From: Venturia oleaginea
Taxonomy: Eukaryota; Ascomycota; Dothideomycetes; Venturiales; Venturiaceae
Reading direction: 5' to 3'
DNA: 64,000 nucleotides
Assembly (NCBI GenBank): GCA_013176395.1
Contig: JABMLP010000016.1
Coordinates: 1,302,001-1,366,000, forward strand
The first letter of the stretch is position 1. Every line of letters starts with the position of its first letter. A program made the position numbers and the translations under genes. The notes beneath the pieces were generated by a model, which did not search any database, was not told the origin of the DNA, and worked only from the letters and a program-made list of their open reading frames with translations. Shown here in pieces: positions 35,655 to 47,776 of this stretch.

Positions 35655-37530
35655 TTATCGTTCAAGACTCTCCCGTCGACTCTCCAGTCCATCCAGCTTC
35701 CCCCTCACATCGTCGTCGAGAATCATGCTGGGGATATAACTCTCACTCGGTATCCTCACCTTTGTTCCCGGGTGGACCTGGAAGATAGGCGCGTCACTTC
35801 CCGCAGTAACATGTCTCGACTTCTGTTGTCTCAATCGTCCCCTTTCTGCTCCCGTCACGTTGCTGACCATGTCAAAACTCTTTCGGGGAACTTCAGGTCG
35901 CTCGTCGTCGTTGTTCAGCATCTCGCTACCCTCCGGTATCGCGTGAAACTTGGATCGCAGATCGGGAATGGCCGTTAATGGCGGACTCGGTTGATTTTCC
36001 TCCTCCTCAAATAGTGGCAGTGAGTTGACCGTCGGTGGTGAAGGATGTGGTGGATTCGGAGCTGCTTTCTTCGCTCTCGCACTACTCGTCGCCTCCTTCA
36101 CCTCTCTGATGGCCATCTCTATCTGCTGCCTAAGATTATCTTGCACTTTGTTTTCCTCCAACTTTCCCGTTTGTTCTCCAACCCAGCTCTCCACCGTCCT
36201 GTATCGCGCAACACTGTGCACGGAACTAGCGATGCTGAAACGCATGTCGACCGGTGTACGCGGAGCCTGTGAGTTGGTCCACGAGAAACGAGAGACTTTC
36301 GGTGGCGAGTGCTCCTCCTCGTCCTCGTCCTCGTCCTCATGGGGAACCATGTTTGCGAGATGGGCTGGGAAGGTTGAGTAGGAGGTTCCTGTTTCTGACA
36401 CAGATTGGGATCGAGGACGTTCACTGGGTAAGAGGTTTGAAGACCGCATTGTGGACGCCAGACGAGCCTTCGCAGGTGGATCTGGTGGTAATGGTATATT
36501 TGGTGGTACGCTATTCGATCTCACAAGTGGTGAACTCGCTGATCTAAGATTCGGTGGTGGGAACGGCGCACGACTGGGCGATGCTGCTAGTTGTGATCGA
36601 CCTGATGAGCTCGTTCCTGGTCTCATGAAAGCTGGTTCTGGCCTGTAATATTGATTCTGGGTCAGACTTGATGATGAGGCTGCAAACGATGTTTCCGCAT
36701 CCCATGCCTTGTTCTTTTCCCAGCTGTATGCTTCCCAATTGCTTCCTAATGGCGCGGACACGAACGCTTCCTTTTCGAATCCATTGATAGGTTTTAGTGA
36801 ATGACTGGAATGTCGTGATCCCAATCCCTTGAAGACGTCTCGCATAGCCTTGCCATTTCGCACTCGATATATAAGGAACACGATGAACAACACCAAAATT
36901 GTGGCACCTAGCGAAAGTCAGTACCACCTCATTACATTAGCTCGAACCCATTACCGATAGATCCAGCTGCAATGAGAAGGTGTGTTTTGCCGGTCGAGAG
37001 CCCGTCCTTAGCTGTTTGTGAATTCGGATTTGGTGCCATGTTCGAAGCTGTCAAGGATGGAGCGGTCGAGATCCCAGTTGGATTTTGCTTCACTACGGTT
37101 GCCGTTGGCTCAACAGCAAGATTTGTTCCAATGCGACCAGCCTTGAGAAAGTCAGTCAAAATCTTATGTTGATCGCGTCTTATCCCATGTGAGTTCACGA
37201 GGCGGTATCATGAAAAACATACCGTTGCAGGCAATGAGGTCTCGTGAACCATCATTGTCATAATCTGCATCACTGTCGACGTCGTTGTTGCTGTAACCTA
37301 GAGCATGTCAGATTCTGAGCTTAGCGATCTCAAAGGGTATATCATACCAGCGCCTTGTCTTCTATTGGGGCCTTAACATTTTGATCCGAGTCCGCCTCAG
37401 GCTGCATGCTCTTGTCGGGGAACCGCAACTCTCGAGGCTGAAAATATCGAGCATCATCGCTGTAGTCGACCTCGAAGCCAGAGGGCGTGGTATTGGTCAA
37501 CGAACGTCGATACAGGCTAGGCGTTCCCAT
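35655..37530 (-). CDS. Single-pass membrane protein with long cytoplasmic tail
   Basis: The four-exon model is 37530-37348, 37297-37223, 37162-36955 and 36907-35655 (572 residues). Introns at 37347-37298, 37222-37163 and 36954-36908 are GT-AG and frame-consistent. The N-terminal part is Thr/Ser-rich and probably extracellular. A transmembrane helix spans the last junction (THLLIAAGSIG joined to ATILVLFIVFLIY), followed by a basic stop-transfer RVRNGK and about 400 residues of Ser/Pro-rich, probably disordered cytosolic tail. The arrangement recalls fungal wall-sensor-type proteins (Mid2/Wsc-like), without a WSC domain. No signal peptide is visible at the chosen ATG, so a 5' exon may be missing. 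Confidence 0.65.
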
Positions 37531-39085
37531 GCTGGTAACCAGCTCTCCGGCTGTTCTCAGTGCTTTCTACACATCAACCAAAGGCCCAATCTTCAACCTT
37601 ACAACGTCTCGATCGGTGTTGTACGGATGAAGGATTCGTGGCGTCGTCTTAGTATCGTAATATCGCTATGGATCAGCTGCTTCAGATAGCGGTACAAGTG
37701 AAGTCAACTAATGGGCAGACCAGCTGCAGAAGCAAAAGTCAATCGAGAGGTTGAGGTGTATGTAGAGGTTGAGGTTGGAATTGCAAGGTCAGGCTTGGAA
37801 CATGAAGTGCTCAGAGCGCGAGGGAAGGGACTGGAGTATGTGTTTGGACAGTGCATGGACAGGAAAAGCAGCAAAAATTCCAAAGGAGAATACTTTTCAT
37901 GGATGATCTAGATGAAGAGAACAGCGACAGGCTCAATCTGGGACATGCCACAAGCTCGCGAGAGCAGAGGAGGAATTCAAACGCGGTTACAAATGTATTA
38001 TTCCTGGAATGGGAACAGAGGCTGCGACACGTCTCGAACAATTTGGTCTCGGCGGCATGGAGTGCGATGTTTCAGAAGTGTAGTAAGAGAAGTCGATTCC
38101 CGGTTACAACTACCATGATACCTCAGATGATGGGCCCATGGAGCAGGCTGAACGTTGTGCAGGATACAGTGCGGCCGTCAGGATTGGGTCATAGCTGCGG
38201 TAAGTAGATGAATATCATAGGCTTCTGCTATTCTGGCCTCACAGCTTGGCTTTCTGGTGAGATACTACTATGTACTCTTGAAGGATTGGAAGACTGCAAG
38301 ACGCAGGACATGCCGACATGGTCGACTTCGGCCACTGGTCAGCTGTCCATCAGATTCGACGCGCGTCTCCAGCTGAGAATGAACAATCCAAGTCCACGTC
38401 TAACGCGGCCCTTCAGCACCCGTGACAGCGATGTTGCTTGCGAGCCGGTGCTGGATTGTGAGTTGTAGGTCGGGAAGCAGACGGAGGACAGGTACACCGT
38501 AGTGATGGTACTGACCCGAAGAACAAACTCCGTGGAACTGTCTCGGTTGAAGGTTCACCGTGGATTTTGAGCACGAAACCTGCAACGTCCTCAGTCACAC
38601 AGCGAACTCAGGAATTCCTTTCCTGAGCTTTTCAACGCCTTGCCATCTGCCTGCAGATGTTGGTTGTAGATACTGCCCCTCCTGCGTAGATTGCAATGGA
38701 TAAACGCCATCGTTCCAGTGGGTTCCCTTGCAATGGCGGATGAGTTTGATGGATTTGTTGGCTTGATTGATGAAGAAAAGGCAGCGTGGCTGTGTCGACT
38801 GCGCCCTCATCATGGCGATGCTCGGGCACCACAAGACAGAGTACCGTATCCAGCTCGGGTACACGGTCTGAGCCACAATTGGTGTGAATTGAGCCTCAAG
38901 CCCTGTCGTATAAAGCACTGCATTCTTCTCTAATACGCCTCTTCCCCTCTCTCTGCTTACATCCACATCTCACCGTGAACTCCCGCGTCAGCTCATACAT
39001 CCAACCCCGCTCTACTCACTCCCACTCTCAGCCTACCTACATCACCACTCAACAACCACATTCCTAAACAATAACCCCAACCATA
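37531..39085. other. Intergenic, 1.55 kb
   Basis: No gene accepted; scattered short frames only. A missing first exon (signal peptide) of the membrane protein could lie just right of 37530. The promoter of the glycine-zipper gene, with a CT-rich leader at about 38985-39060, is at the right end. Confidence 0.4.
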
Positions 39086-39715
39086 ATGTCGAACCCCTAC
39101 GACCAATACGGCAACCAGCAGTACGGTTCGCCTGCCCCGTCCGGTCAAGGCTATGGTGCTCCAGCTCCCTATGGACAACAGCAGCAAGGCTACCCACCAC
39201 AGCAACCTCAGTACGGCCAACCGCAACAATACGATCAATCACTGCAGTATTTGCAGCAAGGACAATATGGTCCACCGCAAACCGGCGGCTTCCAGCATGG
39301 TCAGGCCCCATACCAAGATCCAAGCCAAGCACAAGGCTATGGCGCAGCACCCCAGGCTCCCACCTACCACGATCCAAATGCCCAGTACGGACAACAAGGA
39401 TATGGACAGCAAGACACGAGACAACAATACCCAGGCTCAGCACCAAGTCATCAGTACCCACAGCAGGGACCATATAGCCAGACTCCATACGATGCCAACA
39501 ATCCTCAAGCGAATTACCAGGCCGGGGCCCCAGGTGGTGCGCAAGAGGGTGAGCGTGGCTTGATGGGCGCCCTTGCCGGAGGTGCTGCCGGTGCGTTTGG
39601 TGGACACAAGATGGGCCATGGTATCCTCGGAGGCCTGGCAGGTGCGTTCCTCGGAAGCAAACTCGAGGATAAGGCGAAGAAACCTAAGCCACATCAAGGA
39701 TATGGAAAATGGTAA
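39086..39715 (+). CDS. Gln/Tyr/Gly-rich prion-like protein with C-terminal glycine zipper
   Basis: A single-exon gene of 209 residues. Residues 1-150 are almost entirely Q, Y, G, P and N in short repeats (QQYG, QGYG, YGQPQQY), i.e. a prion-like low-complexity domain. Residues about 157-195 have alternating small residues ([37 protein letters not shown]), the glycine-zipper pattern associated with membrane insertion or self-assembly. The tail is basic ([12 protein letters not shown]). Similar Q/Y/G-rich glycine-zipper proteins are common in ascomycetes without assigned function. The ATG context ACCATAATGTCG and lack of introns make the model simple. Confidence 0.85.
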   Translation: MSNPYDQYGNQQYGSPAPSGQGYGAPAPYGQQQQGYPPQQPQYGQPQQYDQSLQYLQQGQYGPPQTGGFQHGQAPYQDPSQAQGYGAAPQAPTYHDPNAQYGQQGYGQQDTRQQYPGSAPSHQYPQQGPYSQTPYDANNPQANYQAGAPGGAQEGERGLMGALAGGAAGAFGGHKMGHGILGGLAGAFLGSKLEDKAKKPKPHQGYGKW

Positions 39716-40749
39716 ATCTTGCATCTTTGAGACACGATCGCGAAACCTGATCTTCTTCGGTACACGATTGCGATGATTGGACGGTTCATGTTGGGTAATT
39801 AATGAACATTTCAATTGGAGCTAAAGTTAAGGAATCACCATGATCAGGGCCAGGGCTAGGAAAGTTCGCATGACATGATCGACGAGTTACTGTCCCTGAA
39901 CATGGTTCTCGGACAAAGGACAGCATTGCTAGCATTGCTAAATAAATTGAAGCTCAATCTATCACAACCACCATACCCCTCCGCTGCCACGCGACGCGGC
40001 GGAAAATGGCAGTTCTTCGCGTAATTGGAGTGATCTGCTCCTCCACAACCAATCCCCGAAATCAATGCCAAAGTGTAATCAGTGCCCTTAAGAACCAATA
40101 TATCCATTATGAACACCGTCGATATCGATAATTTTCTGGCGAGCTCTCTCGTTGAGCTTGTCGATATCGATTTCATGTTAAAATATCACTTTATCACCGC
40201 TCGGCCCAGATTTCATCCGCATTCGGGCCTCGTAGCAAGAACAACAGCCTAGGTACCCCATCCCAAGACTGAATATCACTTTGCTCTTGTTACCTTAACT
40301 CCTTTTTTTTTTTCTTTCCCAGTTTCGAAGGATCCGAGACAGTTTCGTATCTTGTTTCGTACCCCCGAACCACAAACGAGTCCTCGACTCCGCCTCGAAG
40401 TCTTCTAGAGCAGTGGTTTCTGTTTCGCTCTAATACTTGAGCATGGCTCGTGGGAGGGGGAGGCATGATGTCGTCTTCGTCTCCGAGAAAAGGATAGGCG
40501 CTTAGACTTAGAGGACGAAGATCAATGGAGATACAGTTTTTGCCTTGATATCTGTACCTTACATTCTCGGCTCTTCTTTATCACGGTACTTTCACAGAAG
40601 GCATCGTTTAACTGTAAGACATTCAGTCATAGGTTGTAAAGACATATATATATAACTTATACCTTACTTTTACAACTACTTTCGGATTTTCGCGGAAAAA
40701 CGAGATAAACTTAAGATACCTTATAGCCTTCCTTGGGTGCCTTATAGAA
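39716..40749. other. Intergenic, left flank of Pogo-1
   Basis: No gene recognised. It contains a repeat-like segment at 40116-40177 with two TCGATATCGAT palindromes and ATTTTCTGGCG, related to the hairpins at 14392 and 17388. By eye the last 500 bp before Pogo-1 show no match to the missing N-terminal part of the M18 peptidase found on the other side of Pogo-1. Confidence 0.45.
40116..40177. repeat. Hairpin-family repeat, intergenic copy
   Basis: It contains GTCGATATCGATAATTTTCT and, after about 30 bp, TTGTCGATATCGATTTC. It shares the TCGATATCGAT and TTTCTGGC core with the copies near and inside the coiled-coil gene. Confidence 0.5.
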
Positions 40750-40751
40750 TA

Positions 40752-40811
40752 ACGTAATCCACCATCGAGCGGTACACACCACCGAGCGGTACACATTTTC
40801 GTATCCTCATC
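40752..40811 (+). repeat. Pogo-1 left terminal repeat with two iterons
   Basis: The outer ACGTAATCCACCA is followed by a direct repeat of a 17-bp unit (core CGAGCGGTACACA) and then TTTTCGTATCCTCATC. The right arm lacks one of the two units. Confidence 0.85.
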
Positions 40812-40823
40812 GATTAACCCACA

Positions 40824-42644
40824 ATGCCACTACAACTAGTCAATACAAAGGCCCAGAAAGAGGGTCAACTACTCCTCGCTCATGACGCTTATTTGAAAGG
40901 CCATTTTCCAAGTATTCGAAAGGCCGCTGATGCCTATTCTGTCCCATTTACTTCCCTTGCCTCCCGCCTCCGCGGACGCGCTTCACGCGTCGATTCGCGC
41001 CCAAATTGCCACAAGCTTACGGATACGGAAGAGGAGGTCGTTGAGCATTGGATACTATCTATGGATGAAAGAGCTTATCCATTGACCGTTACTGGGGTAC
41101 GCGATGCGGCAAAAATCGTACTCGAGCAGCGTGTAGGCTCAGATTGCAAAATCGGTGTCAATTGGCCTCAGCGATACATCAACCGCCGCCCTAGCCTCAA
41201 ATCGCGATATTCACGCAGCTACGATAATCAAAGGGCAAGATGCGAAGATCCAGCCCTTATTGGGGCCTGGTTTCGGCTTGTACAAAACACAATCGCTAAA
41301 TACGGCATCCTCAATAACGATATCTACAACTTCGACGAAACTGGCTTTGCAATGGGCCTTGCAAGTACCTCACGCGTAGTTACTGCCTCAGATAGGCGTG
41401 GCAGACCCCCTCAATTACAGCCTGGCGATCGCGAATGGGTTACGGCAATCGAACCGATCAATGCGCTGGGTTGGAGCCTCCCGCCGATGGTGATCTTCAA
41501 AGGCAAGGTACATATATCATCTTGGTACGAAAACAACAATCTACCGCCTGATTGGACAATCGCTTTGAGTACAAATGGATGGACTAATGACAAGCTTGGA
41601 TTACATTGGTTAAAAGAGGTTTTCGAGCCAAATACAGCTGCAAGAAAGGTTGGTAGTTATCGACTACTAATTCTGGATGGCCACGGCAGCCACGCGACGC
41701 CAGAATTTGATCAATTTTGTGCAGACCGGATGATTATTACTCTTTGTATGCCACCGCATTCATCACATCTTCTTCAACCTCTCGATATTGGTTGTTTTTC
41801 GGTCCTCAAGCGTACCTACGGCCACCAAGCCTCGGAATACATGAGGCTTGGCATAAATCATATCGACAAAATTGAGTTCCTTCACGCCTTTAAAATTGCT
41901 CGAATTAGTGCCCTCACACTAAGCAATATTCAACGCAGCTTCACTGCTGCCGGTCTCGTACCTTTTGATCCAGATCAGGTACTTTCAACCATCCAGATTA
42001 GGCCATCTACCCCTACAGCGCCCTTGGCCGCAAACCAAGAGCAATGGCAACCAGAAACACCTCAGAATCTAACCCAGTTAGAGCTGCAGGTAGCTACAAT
42101 TAAAGGCTATCTTAAGAGACGTTCAAAAAGTCCACCAACACCAACAGATCAGGCCCTTAATCAGCTTGTCAAGGGCTGCCAGATCGCGATGCAAGGCGCC
42201 GCTTTACTAGCTGCGGAAAATGAGAAATTAAGGGCTGCAAATGAGAGGCAGAAGCGAAAGAGGCAACTAAAAGGGAGATATATTAGTCAATCAAGCGCTT
42301 TAACTGTTGCAGAGGGCTCAAGCTTACTTCAACTTTCTAAAGAAGCTTCAGTTATCAGCAGTAACCAGGTTGATCAAGAGCCTTACATTGAGGAAGAACC
42401 ACCAAATGAAGAGGAGAACATTGTAATTACTTGTTTTATTTGTCGCAGTGGTGACCATTTTGCAATCAACTGTCAGAAATATAGATGGGAATATTTAAAA
42501 ATGAGAGATTTATTGGTGTATAATAGAGTAATGAACCAAACGAGAACCGCATCAGCAGTGATACCACTCCGAAAACGACTCAATAAAGCTTATAGCCATC
42601 GGTATCCGTATCTACACTATCAATTCACCTATCAATTCCTATAG
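40824..42644 (+). CDS. Pogo-1 transposase (DDE, Fot1/Pogo family)
   Basis: An open frame of 606 residues. An N-terminal HTH of the psq/CENPB type (about 10-70: KAADAYSVPFTSLASRLRGR) is followed by a second CENPB-type HTH (about 70-130). Catalytic triad motifs are IYNFDETGFAMG, YRLLILDGHGSHATPEF and SHLLQPLDIGCFS. A C-terminal zinc knuckle CFICRSGDHFAINC sits near 550. The catalytic core has no stops or frameshifts, unlike the three other Pogo copies here. The last about 37 residues are encoded by invading LINE-2 DNA (after 42532), so the natural C-terminus is replaced. It could still be functional, because core and DNA-binding domains are whole. Confidence 0.9.
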   Translation: MPLQLVNTKAQKEGQLLLAHDAYLKGHFPSIRKAADAYSVPFTSLASRLRGRASRVDSRPNCHKLTDTEEEVVEHWILSMDERAYPLTVTGVRDAAKIVLEQRVGSDCKIGVNWPQRYINRRPSLKSRYSRSYDNQRARCEDPALIGAWFRLVQNTIAKYGILNNDIYNFDETGFAMGLASTSRVVTASDRRGRPPQLQPGDREWVTAIEPINALGWSLPPMVIFKGKVHISSWYENNNLPPDWTIALSTNGWTNDKLGLHWLKEVFEPNTAARKVGSYRLLILDGHGSHATPEFDQFCADRMIITLCMPPHSSHLLQPLDIGCFSVLKRTYGHQASEYMRLGINHIDKIEFLHAFKIARISALTLSNIQRSFTAAGLVPFDPDQVLSTIQIRPSTPTAPLAANQEQWQPETPQNLTQLELQVATIKGYLKRRSKSPPTPTDQALNQLVKGCQIAMQGAALLAAENEKLRAANERQKRKRQLKGRYISQSSALTVAEGSSLLQLSKEASVISSNQVDQEPYIEEEPPNEEENIVITCFICRSGDHFAINCQKYRWEYLKMRDLLVYNRVMNQTRTASAVIPLRKRLNKAYSHRYPYLHYQFTYQFL

Positions 42645-42661
42645 CAGCCATCGCGCAAGGC

Positions 42662-44023
42662 ATGGCTGCCGTAGGCGTACAGCCGTCGCAACGTGGTCGC
42701 ACCGATGCGTCGGGCAAGAGACCACCAGAGGAAGGAGACCAACCACCGCACCGCGTAACCCCAGCTCCTTGCTGGATAAAACTTATTGATACACTTACTA
42801 CTATCGGCAATGATCTCATGAAAGAGGAGGATGTCGCTCCGAGGAGAGGTATCGCTAGTCAGCTCCAGGATACGATTCGACAGGTCCGCGCAATGAGCGC
42901 GCAGCCGTCGGGCCCGGATCCCATCAGCGATAGGCTCGCTGGGATTGAGAACACTCTCAAACAGCTTACCAAGGCCACACCAAAGGCGAATACGAATACT
43001 CCTACCCCGAGAGGACAGACGTGGGCTGCGATTGCAGCGGACTCAGCTCGTAGCGCACCCACCGCGACATCGAACCGCGCCGCCGTCCGGGTACGATTCG
43101 AACAACAACACGAAAACGCTAGGCATACTCTTGCGAAGGCACGTACGATTATTCCTGAGGCATACGCAATCCGTACGCTCCAAAGCGGCGATATCGATGT
43201 TATGGTTCCTTCCTACGCTATAAAGGATAGAATCCTTAATTAGCCGGATATCCAGGGCTGTAAGGTCCTCCGTCAAGACTACCCTATCGAGGTACCCGGC
43301 GTCCCGCTTTCGACACGCGTGGTTAATACCAAAGGCCTAGGGAATGAGGAAACGATCCAGGAGATCTGTCAGGGTATGCGGCGACTAATACCTAGCTTTG
43401 CTATTACTAAGGTCCGCTGGCTCCACGACCCCGTAAAGCAATCGACCCGCGCCGATACACGCCCAAAAACACGCTGTACACTTATCCTCAGTCTCCCTAC
43501 TCAGGATATCCAGCATTATGCAATCCGAAAGGGGATAGTCATCAATTCTATACTCTACGAAGCTAGGCTATTCGAGAACCGACTTATCCCTCGACAGTGC
43601 TTCCGATGCTGCCAATGGGGGCATACCCAGAGCGCGTGCAAGAAGCAAGCTAAGTGTGGCCAGTGCGCGGGGCACCACGATACACGGGACTGTACTACGA
43701 CGAGCGTATCGTGTACAAACTGTGGGCGGCCTCATAAGTCTTGGCGGCGCCAGGAGTGCAAGACCTACCAGGTATACCGTGATGGTATCGATGCGAGGCG
43801 CGCTGTACTCTTTGTCCAGTCGGCTACGATACGTGGTACGGGCACAACGCAACCGCTACTCCAGGGAGATGGATTCCAGCTAGTCAGTAGCAAGAGGCAG
43901 AGGGTACAATCTGTAGAGAAACGCAGTGTTGGGCGACCCTCGTTTATTACAACGGCAGCACGAGACAACTCGCAGACGAGGCTTACCAGTACCCCGATTG
44001 GGACACAGATCCCTAGCAGTTAA
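42662..44023 (+). pseudogene. LINE-2 ORF1 (gag-like, zinc knuckles), one in-frame TAG
   Basis: 454 codons from the ATG at 42662. A predicted coiled-coil/RNA-binding N-terminal half is followed by three zinc knuckles: CFRCCQWGHTQSAC, CGQCAGHHDTRDC and CTNCGRPHKSWRRQEC. The single defect is TAG at 43241-43243 between LN and PDIQG; Gln would be a plausible original residue (CAG to TAG). ORF1 proteins bind the element RNA. The stop truncates it before the knuckles. Confidence 0.85.
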
Positions 44024-44082
44024 CCCCAAGAGGTACCGACCCAGGACCTACTCATGGACGATGCTACACCGAACGGCTCGCT

Positions 44083-47000
44083 ATGGTAGAGCTTACAGTA
44101 CTCCAATACAACTGCGGAAATTCCAATCATCGAGGCTCCCGGCACTGGTTCGATGCCGCCTCGCAGGCGGAGCACCAGGTCCTCGCAATACAGGAGCCTT
44201 ACTTCAATAAACGTACCCGATCTACCTACTGTCCTCCAGGATTCACCCTACTATACGAACCATACGAAGCTACCCGTGCCTGCTTTATGGTAAGCAAGCT
44301 TATTGATCCCACCCACTGGGCCTATACCCAACACGGCCCAGACGTCGCCTCTCTGAGGCTTACTACCGAATCCACGGTGGTCACAATAGTCAATATATAC
44401 AACCCACGAGGCGACGGGCCCCGAATTAGGGTCTGGCCTACCCTAGTAAGCGCTCTTCAGGATTCTGAAGGGGAAGTCCTACTCCTCGGGGACTTCAACG
44501 TCCACTATCCCGCGTGGGGAGGGACGCGGGCTGCCTGCGAACCGAATGCAGAACACCTTCGCCGCGAAACCCAGGACCGAAACCTACACCTTATTACCCC
44601 TCCGGGTATCGCGACGTGGAAGAGAGGTATACAGGAAACTGTTATCGACCTTACCTTCGCGTCAGAAGGTCTTAGCACCCGGGTCAAACGATGCGGACCT
44701 GTCCCGCAGTGGGCCACTACGAGCGACCACGTTCCTATACGTATACAGTTCGACCTTACCCTACACCCGCCAGCGCCACGTAAGCGATTCTCCCTCGATA
44801 AGCTCAATACATCAGGGTTCCTCGCTACAGTGCGAGCCTCGAAATGGATGGATACCCCTGAGCCCCTCGAAGCACTACAGGAGCTCCTACGGACCGCGCT
44901 CGAAACGTACTGCCCATGTTCAAAGCCTAGTACGCAAGCCCGTAAGGACTGGACTCCGAGGGCTGCCGAGCTACTCGCTGGCGCCCGACAGGCGAGGAGA
45001 CGGTTCGCGGCAAATGCACAACCGCACGACTACGAGGCATACCGGTCTCTCACTAGCCAACTCTCGGGGGAGCTTCGAAAGGGGCGACGGAGCTCTTGGC
45101 GACGGTTCCTAGCGGACTGTACAACCGACCCCCAGGGCGCATACCAAAACAACCTATGGCGTGTATCCTCATGGAGTAAAAGAGCCGGTAGCCTCCAGCA
45201 GTCGGATCCTCACCTACCCGCACTTCGCCGGAAGGCGGGAGACCCCCTTACCGAGGACAACGCCTCGAAGGCGGAAATCCTCTCCGAGCGGTTCTTCCCT
45301 ACTACGAGCGAGGCAGATCTCTCCGATATCGATAACAACGTCGATACACAGCCGGTACACCAGCTCCCCATTACCCAAACGGTTACCCAGGAATAGCTTG
45401 AAGAGACTATCCAGAAACTACCGAACGGCAAATCCCCGGGCCCGGACGGGATCCCGAACGAGGTCCTCAAGATCGCGGCACCAGTTATCTCGAAGGATCT
45501 AGCACAGGCAATAAGCCGCTGCTTCGCTATAGGAGCACTTCCTACCCGGCTGAAGGAGTCTACCACAATCACGTTACGTAAGCTCGGAAAGGAGGACTAC
45601 TCCCTACCGGGAAGCTACCGCCCTATCGCCCTCGAAAACACACTCGCAAAGGTTATCGAGAAGATTCTCGCCGAGCGCATTACCCTTGCCGCCGAGGAGC
45701 TCCTCCTCCTTCCGTGGAACCAGATGGGTGCAAGGAAGCAACGCTCAACACTCTCAGCGGTTAACCTACTTACATCGAGCGTGCAGACAGCGTGGGCAGC
45801 GCGGCCCGGCTGCGTTGTATCTATGCTTGGGCTAGACCTCGGGGGTGCGTTCGATAACGTCGCTCACCGCCGCCTCCTATGGATCCTCGAGCGTAAAGGC
45901 TTCGCGCCATGGCTAGTACAAACCGTATACAGCTTCCTTACTACAAGGCGTACGCGGATTGCATTCGGCGGCTACGAGAGTGATTGGATCCAGACGCAGA
46001 CAGGGATCCCTTAGGGCTCCTCCCTATCGCCGATCCTTTTCCTTTTCTTCATCTCTGAGCTCTTAGAGGACCTCCACCACGTCGACGACAACACCTTTGG
46101 ATTTGGATTCGTCGACGATACCAATCTCGTTACATGGGTTACCTCCGCACAGGATAACTGTCAACGCCTTACCGCTGCACACGACCGATGCATCGCGTGG
46201 GCTAAACGCCACGGAGCTAAATTCGCACCTGATAAGTACCAGCTTATCCACTTCACACGAAATCGGCGACATAGCTGCGAAGACCTCGCGAGTACAGTTC
46301 GGATCAATGGTCACCCCGCGAAGGTGGAGAACGGTGCCCTTCGAGTCCTTGGGGTCTGGGTCGACTCTAAGCTCCAGTGGAAGGAGCATGTGAGGCGAAC
46401 TACGAGTAAGGGCGAAGCAGCGTTTACGGCTCTCTCTCGTATTATGGCCTCTACTTGGGGCCCGTCGGTACGGCGCTCAAGGCTCCTCTACTCGGCTACG
46501 GTGCGGCCGGTGCTGCTCTATGGTGCTCCGATATGGGGTGTACGTCTCGACGGCAAACCGGTACCAAGGAGCACGCTCCAACCGCTGGAGAAGATCCAAA
46601 ACTCTTGCCTCCGTCAAATTATGGGTGGATATAAGAGGTCGTCGCGCGCTGCGATGGAACGCGAGACAGGGATCCTACCGATCGATATACAAATCGAGCA
46701 GGCAGCACTTCAATACGCCGTACGAACCACAAACCACAGAGTTAGTATAGAATCTAATACGCTGCTGGATCAGATTTGGGAGGCTACACGGGCGCAGCGT
46801 AGGCAGGTTGATACCGCTACGCGGCCGCCCGTTACAGTGGAACTACTTCGTAAAAGAGCCTTGGAGTGCGAAAACGAGATACAGGAGTACCTGCGACACA
46901 AGGCGGCGCAAGCCGCAACGCGTGGAGGCCGAAGGGGAGAGATATGGCGGGCGACAAGGGGACAACCACAAGTAAGGGCAGGGACATATCTCCAGCACTG

Positions 47001-47463
47001 GGCAGACCTTGAGTGGAGTAGGCGCTGGCACTATACAGCGCGAGGCAAGACAGCAACTACCTGGAGTACTACATGGCGAACGCCGGTGTCTTTACTCTAC
47101 GAAGGCCTAACTAAAACAGAAGCTACAGCACTCTTTCTTATGCGTACAGAGGTCATTGGCCTCAACGCGTGGCTTGCCTCGGTTAGGGTCCCTGGGATAC
47201 TCCCGCGGTGCGAGTGCGGAGCCCAGGCGCAGACGGTACGGCATATCCTCCTTCATTGCCCTAACTTCGATCGAACAGCACTTATTCGAGATACGGGAAC
47301 GGAGATACTTCCTAGGATGCTCTCAGAGAAGGGTCGCGCACAGTACGCGGCGAGGTGGTTCGTTAAACAGGGTGTCCTCAAACAGCTACATGTAGCGCGC
47401 GATATCGAGGAAGAAGGTACCGAATCCCTCTTCCCTACGCCAGCCCTCGAGGAATGGATATAG
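44083..47463 (+). pseudogene. LINE-2 ORF2 (endonuclease - reverse transcriptase), two in-frame TAGs
   Basis: 1127 codons in one frame, 59 bp after ORF1. The N-terminal apurinic-type endonuclease shows LAIQEPYF, LLLGDFNVHYPAWGG and TTSDHVPI. RT motifs follow: GKSPGPDGIPNEVL, SYRPIALENTLAKV, GARKQRST, LGLDLGGAFDNV, TGIP-stop-GSSLSPILF and the catalytic FGFVDDTNLV (about 46105-46128). The C-terminus has the CECGAQAQTVRHILLHC motif and no RNase H, unlike LINE-1. The stops are TAG at 45394-45396 and 46012-46014. The second lies exactly where Gln is invariant in the GxPQGS motif, showing a CAG-to-TAG change. No frameshift is seen. Confidence 0.9.
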
Positions 47464-47776
47464 GTGACCGGGTCCAAAACGGTCGACTACCGGAGCTGGG
47501 GATTTAGGTACGGAAGAAAAGGAGAGAGCTAGGGACGGAATGGAATGAGATCAGCCGGTAAAGGAAGCAGCGGTTGAGAAGAGGACTATACTATATAGTT
47601 AACGGCGGAACGCAGGCGATTCTCTATAGATACGCCGGCCGCCTGCGGGGCAGGGCAAAGGGTTTTTCCCTTAGGGGTTTTTCCTATGTATGGTAACATG
47701 TCTGCGTAGGCCAATCAGTGGCCCGTATCGGACGTTAAACAAGAATTTAATTAATTAATTAATTAATAGAGTAATT

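Larger units (their letters stand above)
42533..47763 (+). mobile_element. LINE-2: near full-length Tad1-like LINE inserted in Pogo-1
   Basis: A 5.2-kb non-LTR retrotransposon. It is flanked by a 12-bp direct repeat TAATAGAGTAAT (42521-42532 and 47764-47775). It ends in a short TTAA-type tandem repeat (about 47744-47763), as many LINEs do. A 129-bp 5' leader precedes ORF1. ORF1 and ORF2 are both complete in one frame each, apart from three in-frame TAG codons, with no frameshifts. The preserved duplication and intact length point to a recent insertion. Base composition is noticeably GC-richer than the host Pogo-1 DNA. Confidence 0.9.

Noticed and set aside
37540..37700. A 36-nt intron linking an upstream exon of the membrane protein
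   Set aside because: Too short, and no signal-peptide exon could be reached through it.
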